Assembly (NCBI GenBank): GCA_963277665.1
Contig: OY728120.1
Coordinates: 425,202,138-425,266,137, forward strand
Origin: Viscum album
Taxonomy: Eukaryota > Streptophyta > Magnoliopsida > Santalales > Viscaceae
Direction: 5' to 3'
Length of the DNA: 64,000 nucleotides
In this document: positions 57,638 through 64,000 of the stretch, piece after piece
Layout: each line of letters begins with the position of its first letter
Numbering within the stretch: the first letter of the stretch is position 1
Position numbers and translations under genes: made by a program
Notes under the pieces: model-generated
The model's input: only the letters and a program-made list of their open reading frames with translations
The model's database searches: none
Told to the model about the DNA's origin: nothing

Positions 57638-60600
57638 TGTAAGGGCTCAGATCCTTATAGTTTTTTCATTTTTGTGTTTCTAAGCCCATGGTGCTTAGAG
57701 TAGTCCTAGAGCTGGTTCAATGGTGTTTGGGAGTTATAACCTGTAATAAGGTGGAATTATGAAATGAAATTAAGTTCACATCATGTATGTGTGGTTCATG
57801 GATTTTGTGGGATATTATTTTATAACCTGAACATGAGTGTGTAGATTTTGTGAGGGTGGTTTGTGGGGTGAATTTACGATGTGAATAGAATTCATGAAGT
57901 AAATGGGATGGATTTTGTTCTTGGTGAATCCCACCATCAAAACTCTCATCATGAACATGGGATTTATGATGTGAATTAGTTAAATTAAATGTAATATATA
58001 AACCTACAAGCCTTGTAAGGGTTCCCCCTCATCCCTTGAAAGGGGGGTTATCAAAAATCAATAAAAATGAGGCCTTTGGGATATTCAGACAATTCACATG
58101 GTGAATAACTACCAAGTAGTGCACCTATAAAACCTACAACACCCTCGATTTATATCAAACCCTACCTTTCTCTCCCAAACTCCAGGTGTCCAAAGGTGAT
58201 TTCTCTAGGCATTATGAATCCCCTTTAAAAGGGATTAATCCCAGGATTCCTATGTTTGATCAGTGGTGATCTAAGGTGTTTTCTTCCTCTTGTTCTTGTG
58301 GTTTCTTAATTGATCAGTCTTGTTTCCTTCTATTCTTACTCTCCATGCTATGATGGCTGATCTCTATTTTACTTATGAAGTACTTTCACTATTTTTTGGA
58401 ATGGTTATGGCACAAAATTCTTGTAAAGATTTATTTTATATGCATAAGAGGTGATCGGGATCTGTGTTGTCGTTATTTTCTTGTATGAGGAACATTGAAT
58501 CCTTGAGGTGGGAGATTAATTGATTCTCAATTTATTCTTATATACAATCATAATTTTGTCATGGTTTATCTCTTTGGATGTTAGTTGAATTAACATTAAT
58601 AAATAATTAGCTATAATAATGAAAAGGGAATAGTTTATAGTTGTATCGATCATATGTTTTCCACCATGATAATAGTTTCCTCTTGATTTTATAGATAGTG
58701 ATCTATCCACATTTATAATTTGTAATCATGTTTGTTTTTCTTGTGTTAACATGTTAATCTAATGTAAAATGGTTAAAGATTTTAAAGATGGTAATTATTG
58801 GATAGATAAATAATTAAATAGGCATGTATTTTTAAAACTTTCTTATAATTAGATAAAAGTAAAATGATTATTAATGCATGTTTAATTATTTGTTTCATCC
58901 ATATGTTAATGGAATTGGATAAATAACATGAAGCTGAAAATTCTTGTTATAAATAATAATAAAGATGCATGTTATTGTAATTTTTTTCCTTAAGGTTGTT
59001 GAACTAGATGTTATAATTTATAGAATGTTTAAATAATTTATAGCTTATAATAGTTGATGACTTAGGTTACTCATAGTTGTGACCTATGATAAATGAATTA
59101 GTTAATTCAAGATGGAATAAAAATCTGTTGTTTGATAAAGATAAATGTTTGGGGCTGAGAGAGCATGTTTTCATGTAAAGTATAGATGCGTTGTTTTTAG
59201 GGCCTAGTTTCCTAGTTGAATTTGAATGTTTTTTTATACCTTCTATATTTCTCTATACACAGTTTTTTCTATATAATGTGATGTGATCCTAGGATGGATA
59301 TCGGTTAATGAGATATTGATAGGGAGACTCGGGTATGTGGAAGTAGTTGACACCTATGATGGAGATATTCATGGTTATATGCATGATTATGTTGGGTCAA
59401 CACCAAGATTAACGGAATATTTTGAAGTTGGGATTAACCTTTTTTATACATGATCCAAGATGCTTGATTGATAATGTTCTTCTTAAGGGCAAGTTGGATG
59501 GGTTGATTTTTCTTGAATTCCTTTCCCCACTTCTTGAGGAAACTAGGTGTGCTTGGTTATGAATATCTTTTATAGTAGATTAAGATGTTTCATAGAGTAT
59601 CTAAAATTATGGAATAATAATTTATAATGGTTTAAAAAAATTAACCATTGGAGTTTACTTTTTTTGAAATACTAAAAGTATGTTAATCATGGGAAACCAT
59701 GGAATCACTTGGATTATACTTGGAGAGAATAGACTTCACTTAAGTTTAATAAAATGTGAATGGAATAATGTTAATTTATAGTTAATGAATTAATTAATGT
59801 AAAGTGAAATGTTACATAAAAAGAAAAAAATTAATGAAACTATTATTAAATGCTTGCATGCTTCAGGATATCTAGTCCTTACAGTGTATTTCGGGTATCC
59901 AAGATATGATAATTGTGATTAAGACTAAGACTATGTTAATTCCCATAGCGTGTTTGTGAGATATATCATACCTTGTATGTTTTATGGTTTCATATGCTAC
60001 CCCAACCATACTGGTAGGGAGACTACTGCCCAGTGGACTCTAGGAGGATGTATTCCCCAACATCCAGGTTGGCGAGGAATGAATGATTGACTACCCCCAT
60101 TATCCTTTATATCTTCTCATGGTAGTATTATGTGTTGGTATGCACAATGGTTATCTTTCCCCATATATGTTTATAGAGGGATGTAATGGATTGTGGTTTT
60201 TTCAAACATATGTATCTTCAGATATAGTATCCTAAGGATTATTATAGGTATGACATGTATGGGTTGTGGTGTATTAAGGTACATTACTCAGTGTATTGCA
60301 TGTAATGGGTTGAGGTACAATACCTGATGTAAGATACATGAAATACGGGCTATAGTGGCTCTTAAAAACTACTTGGTTACTACATAGAGATGTGGCATGG
60401 GATGATGAGACGATGTGATACATGAGATGCATGTTACGATGCTTTATCCCGAGTGTTTTTGAGCTGGATTCTTTTAGAGGGAAATGGATCAGGTTGTATT
60501 ATGTTGAGGCAGAGTAGAAAACTAGTAGGGAAGTGTTATCAAGGTACCCTTTTTTTTATTATATTATATGATATTTTATATGTGTTACTTGGTGAGAGAT

Positions 60601-61156
60601 ATTCATGGTGTGGATGAGAACTTAGTATACATGTTTAGGTGATGAGTTAGTTTCACTTGTTGCTCATTGAGATTTGGAATAATTTATTTATATTTTTCAT
60701 GAGAGTCTCAAGGGAGGATCATACTAAGTATACCTGTTATGCCCAACCTATGTATATATAAATTATTTTTTAGGTCATTAGAAGAAATTTAGAGATCAGG
60801 ATGGATTTTACCAACCCGTGGTTGTTTGAGAGCTATTTGGGATTTGTGGTCGTTGTCAAGTTTATCTTCTTATACTTGTCATTTCCTTTTAAGTTTTACT
60901 AGTTTTCTAGGAAATTACATTCATGTAGTTGGGATTTTTTTAAATTTTATATCGAGGAGTTTTATTGGCGTTTTTATCTTATCTCGCGTTCCTCGTGTTT
61001 CGCTTATAAGGTAATGCATCCCATCTATGTGTATGCTACACCCTCGATGCTTTTCACAAACTCATGTCATATTGGAAGTAGTTTTTCAACATCATTATCT
61101 CAATTATCTCATTTTTGGCCTAGGAGGGGTACCTTTGGGGGGAGGGGATCATGAAA
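57638..61156 (+). repeat. 5' LTR of a + strand chromovirus
   Basis: About 3.5 kb starting TGTAAGGGCTCAG and ending GGATCATGAAA, with the family TGACA end decayed. The end (60990-61156) matches the ends of the LTRs at 13741-13849 and, reversed, 17093 and 24628. A 'gtattccccaacatcc' block is shared with 12750. Followed by a PBS and gag, so it is a 5' LTR. The 3' LTR lies outside the window or is missing. Confidence 0.75.
57870..58106. repeat. TTCAC-N3-GTGAA-type palindromes in the 5' LTR
   Basis: ATTCACATGGTGAAT at 58092-58106 is perfect; TTTACGATGTGAA near 57873 and TTTATGATGTGAA near 57963 are imperfect. Similar to the cluster at 9423-9718 in a related LTR. Confidence 0.65.
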
Positions 61157-61159
61157 AAG

Positions 61160-61174
61160 TGGAATCAAAAGTTC
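61160..61174 (+). other. Primer binding site of the + strand chromovirus
   Basis: TGGAATCAAAAGTTC three bases after the LTR end, aligning with TGGTATCAAAGGTGG of the element at 24609. Confidence 0.7.
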
Positions 61175-61544
61175 AGGTTGAGGGATATGATGGAGTTTGG
61201 AGTAAAGAAAAAAATGAGGAATATATTTGTTGGTAGGGAAATGGTGTTAGATGCATTTAATAAGTGGTATAAAAAAGAGATACTAATCAATACATAGGTA
61301 TTTATCCCCCCCAAATGATCTGATGCACATACCTTCAAGTTTACCAAGATTACTAAGTGAAGTGATACTGGTTGTGGGGTAGAAACCTTAGAAATGATTA
61401 TGCATCATTCTTGTTTGTGATTGTGTTTGGAATGGGTTGAAATTTGGATTTGGTTGTATTAGAAATAAAATAATTAATTATTTAAAATTTAAATATTCTG
61501 TATTCCATGTTTAAGAGTCTCTTTCCATTTTTTATTTTTTAGGT

Positions 61545-62400
61545 ATGGCTTCAGGTCGATGTCCTCATTAGGTTCACACTAAAGATGTTTAGCAGGATGT
61601 TCCAGAAGATCGATGTAGAGTAGAGGTAAATGAATATGACACTTGGAGGAGAACACTCTAAGGGTTTTAGTTCAAAATTTTTAATAAGTATAAGGTCTTA
61701 ATTTCATACTCAGTGATAGAAGACTATTTAGATGAGGTGGAGATAGATTTTAGTTCAATCCATGCTCATAAGTAGCACTGGTTTTAATTGGTTGTGATGA
61801 TGGTACATGGAGAAGTGAGGAACTGGTTGACCGTATTCCTCAGGGATTGTGAGGAGTCTAAAGTCTCAGGGGAGAAGTTATGAGACCATTTTCAAGGAGA
61901 GTTTCTTTATTCAACTGTGATGAAAACTAGTCACTAGGAGCTGTTTACCCTTCACAGGGGAGTTCCAGCATGAGGGAGTTTAGGATCTATTTCTGAACCC
62001 CTGTCCTTGATGAATTAGAACAATTTATATATGAGGAGTCCAACACGAGGTACCACATTTATGTTGTTGACATATCTCAATGTTATGGAGAGAGCATAGG
62101 CTCTTGAGAGTATGCTGGCTAGAACCATATCATCATAATAGGAGAGTATTCAGGACTCTCCATAAAGAAGATCTATTGTCAAGGGTTTCCATTTTCTAGG
62201 GAATAAGATATTTTAGAAATTCATGGGTCTTTCCCAACCCTTATCATCTCATTTATCTAGGGGTGGTATCCCTCAAGCCTTTACTAAGAGATCAGATGCA
62301 TGTTTGTCATGTGGTAGCTGAGGTTACAAGTGGCTTGAATGCCTAACCTTTCTAAGAAGGTAGTATACACCAGGTGTTCCACTTCAGGTTCCTCTACTAA
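61545..62400 (+). pseudogene. Chromovirus gag with zinc knuckle
   Basis: ATG at 61545 (MASGRCPH). Then, with stops, come W-R-RTL, an MMVHGEVRNWLTVFLRDCEE block, V-SGEKL-DHFQGEFLYSTV, a H-x-E-L-F-TLHRGVPA block, and an LNVMERA-ALESMLA-like C-terminal helix. The knuckle at 62301-62342 reads C-L-S-C-G-S-stop-G-Y-K-W-L-E-C, so the zinc-binding His is Tyr (CAC to TAC) and a stop interrupts it. This is the standard chromovirus gag order after the PBS. Non-functional. Confidence 0.78.
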
Positions 62401-62559
62401 TGTATTTTCAACTGAGTCAGTAGTATTAGGATTATCTATATTGGGATCAGTATAGAGGATAAGGGGTGGGAAGAGGTCCTAAAGTCGTCCATGAAGTGTT
62501 GCATGCCCAGAATTTCCAACAAGTGATCTAAAAAATATTTTTGGCTTCCTTTGTTTGCT

Positions 62560-62720
62560 TTCTAATTAGGATCATGCCTTTTTTGATTCAGAAGCTACAC
62601 ACTCTTTCATATCACCTGGACAAGTTATTTCTTTAGGATATGAGGTGGAGAGACATCCAGTTCCCCTGGAATTGACTACACTGGTTAGAGGTTAAGCTTA
62701 ACTATGTGAATAATGTAGAG
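62560..62720 (+). pseudogene. Chromovirus protease fragment
   Basis: FFDSEATHSFIS at 62581-62613 is the retropepsin active site (family 'FDSGASHSFIS'; the Gly is Glu), followed by L-GYEVERHPVPLEL. The remaining protease to about 62990 is unreadable. Confidence 0.7.
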
Positions 62721-62979
62721 ACTGTGAGCTAGTGTTTAGAAAACACTACTCTTTGGGAGGTTTCTTATGTCCACACATATATATCCATATGCATGGAATG
62801 GATATATTCAGTTCAAGATATTATAGATTTCTTTAGGAGATAGGTTGTGTTCCATGATGCTGATGGAGTTTCTTCCCTGTTCATTGGTGAGAAAAAACCT
62901 TGGATGGGTCAGAGGCATGTTTCATCCTTTCCTTCCATTGATGGGTGAGCTAATGTGCAGTTCTTCATATGTTTAGCTG

Positions 62980-63110
62980 ATGGTGTTTCTCAGGTTTTTC
63001 AAAGAGTACACTTGTGTTTTTATTGAGGAGGTTGAGGAATTACCCCTTGATGGGAGGTTGACTTTGGGATCGAGCTACACATTTGGCTTAGAAAGTATCA
63101 TCAAATTCCA
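62980..63110 (+). pseudogene. N-terminal fragment of chromovirus RT
   Basis: Degenerate piece reading FKEYTCVFIEEVEELPLDGR, then F-G-I-E-L-H-T. It matches the linker before gypsy RT ('F-DVFPEELPGLPP-REVEF-IDL-PGT'). Homology ends near 63110, where unrelated coding-like sequence starts; that junction may be an insertion boundary. Confidence 0.6.
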
Positions 63111-63312
63111 GAAGCCAGATTCACTTTTGAGAAAGAACCTGAAGTAATCGAGTTAGGGAAGAAAGCCCAGGAAACTCATGATAAGATTAAGGAATTAAAG
63201 GAATAAATTAGGCGTACAGAGTCTCAACTTCAATAGGCCAAGTGGTTAGTCGAAAACCTAGAAAGAAATCTGGGAGATCCAGAAGGAGAAGTATTTTTCT
63301 TTGAACAGTAAA
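63111..63312 (+). pseudogene. Unidentified coiled-coil reading frame, 3' end
   Basis: From about 63126 a frame with two internal stops reads a charged helix (ELGKKAQETHDKIKELKE, then RRTESQLQ, then AKWLVENLERNL) and an acidic end GDPEGEVFFFEQ, terminating TAA at 63309-63311. Heptad-like spacing of L, I and A suggests a coiled coil. Unlike the chromovirus sequence to its left. I do not recognise the family. Compact non-LTR-like organisation with the next frame suggests an endogenous pararetrovirus or an unusual retroelement, but no diagnostic domain is visible. Confidence 0.4.
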
Positions 63313-64000
63313 ATATGGCCGAAAGAGGATCTGGTGTCAGACCAAATATCTGAGATATTTGGAAGAGGCTTGAAGGGAGAGATTCAGGAGAAGCTTCCAA
63401 TCAACCCGGTGCCACTGTCTCTGATACAAATCCACACCGAGATACTGAGAGAGAAAGTTTATCAGGATGATATACTGCAGAAGATTACGCATGGCCTTTA
63501 GCAGGAGAAGCTCAAGAATATCAGGAAGAAGTTTCAAGTATTCCTCAATGTATCCAGGAATACCAGTGACAGATCCATGATATTATTACTCGGTAGAAAT
63601 GGGAACTAGGGGATATAGAACGTGTATCCAAAAACCTAAATTAAAAGCTCAAGAGAGTTAAAGACCTACAAGCCAAACTCTAAGAAAAGAGGAAAAAGAA
63701 AGAGAGTAAGTTATCTCCCACCGAAAGACTCGGTGTAAAACCTTGGGAAGCCAAGCCAGTATGGCAGGCAATCTCTCAGAAACCAATTCCTTAGGAACAA
63801 CAGAAAGGATCATTCAATGATTTTTTTCAGAAGATCAATAGGGAAGGAAATCCCTTGTATCCCATCCATATTCAGGAAGAATATAGGGCAAAGAAATCAC
63901 ATCCAGAAGGTGTTCCTCAACATGGAATGATCCTAAAGCTAGATTGTGAAAAGGATACAGGAGCCTCCATAGATGAATGGGATCTAGACCTTAGATATTA
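63313..64000 (+). pseudogene. Unidentified second reading frame, cut by the window end
   Basis: An ATG at 63315 (MAERGSGVRP) follows the previous stop by only 3 bases. With about six stops, almost all TAG or TGA in place of likely CAG, CGA or CGG codons, one phase stays readable to 64000. It gives YTAEDYAWPLAGEAQEYQEE, a helical segment with KWELGDIERVSKNL, KRVKDLQAKL and a lysine-rich K-R-KKKESKL, then SPTERLGVKPWEAKPVWQAI, SFNDFFQKINREGNP and a DTGASIDEWDLDLRY end. No RT, protease or CCHC is visible. The overlapping frames at 63301-63501 (+) and 63337-63537 (-) are shadows. A structural protein of a pararetrovirus is one possibility, a gag-like protein of an LTR element another. Confidence 0.45.

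Noticed and set aside
61261..61285. TGGTATAAAAAAGAG as the primer binding site of the right-hand chromovirus
   Set aside because: The alternative at 61160 lies exactly three bases after an LTR end that aligns with relatives, whereas this one lies about 100 bp into the interior.

Overview
This is a stretch of plant nuclear, almost certainly angiosperm, heterochromatin-like DNA built nearly entirely from decayed and nested LTR retrotransposons. I found no host gene, rRNA, tRNA or CRISPR. Most of the sequence is AT-rich. The exceptions are GC-rich patches inside some gypsy LTRs. Almost every coding remnant carries many stops and frameshifts, and several of the readable losses are C-to-T or G-to-A changes, as expected for old methylated transposons. 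The families (Athila-type gypsy, chromodomain gypsy of the Tekay/Del type, Angela-type copia, and a second copia family) are typical of large flowering-plant genomes. The species cannot be told from the sequence.

Layout. (1) 1-6000, + strand: an Athila-type gypsy (gag end, protease, RT, RNase H, integrase). Its RT is split by a solo Angela LTR at 2228-4182 with a clean 5-bp target duplication. (2) About 8090-13849, + strand: the 3' part of a chromodomain gypsy (integrase, chromodomain, PPT, long 3' LTR), apparently with foreign sequence inside the LTR. (3) 17093-37653, - strand: a full Tekay/Del-like chromovirus with 2.7-kb LTRs and a CTTAG target duplication. Its right LTR is split by a full 10.3-kb Angela-type copia at 24705-34962 (2-kb LTRs, PBS, PPT, 5-bp target duplication). 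(4) 39042-55372, + strand: an old copia with about 360-bp LTRs. A second LTR lies in tandem after its 3' LTR (to about 55740). Its integrase is split by the youngest-looking insertion of the window, a 10.4-kb gypsy (41890-52300, - strand). That gypsy has 3.8-kb, very similar LTRs and an internal region reduced to gag plus duplicated protease and integrase fragments. (5) 57638 to about 63110, + strand: the 5' half of another chromovirus (LTR, PBS, gag, zinc knuckle, protease, start of RT). (6) About 63110-64000: a different coding remnant with coiled coils and two closely spaced reading frames, running off the window. I cannot name it. A pararetrovirus-like origin is possible but unproven.

The most unusual signals are non-coding. 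A dense cluster of short interrupted palindromes of the form TACAC-N3-GTGTA sits in the untranslated leader of the Angela element, and related TTCAC-N3-GTGAA palindromes occur in chromoviral LTRs. A five-copy array with a 165-166 bp period, whose copies carry hairpins, lies inside each LTR of the young gypsy. The reduced, probably non-autonomous structure of that gypsy and the unassigned block at the right end also deserve a second look.
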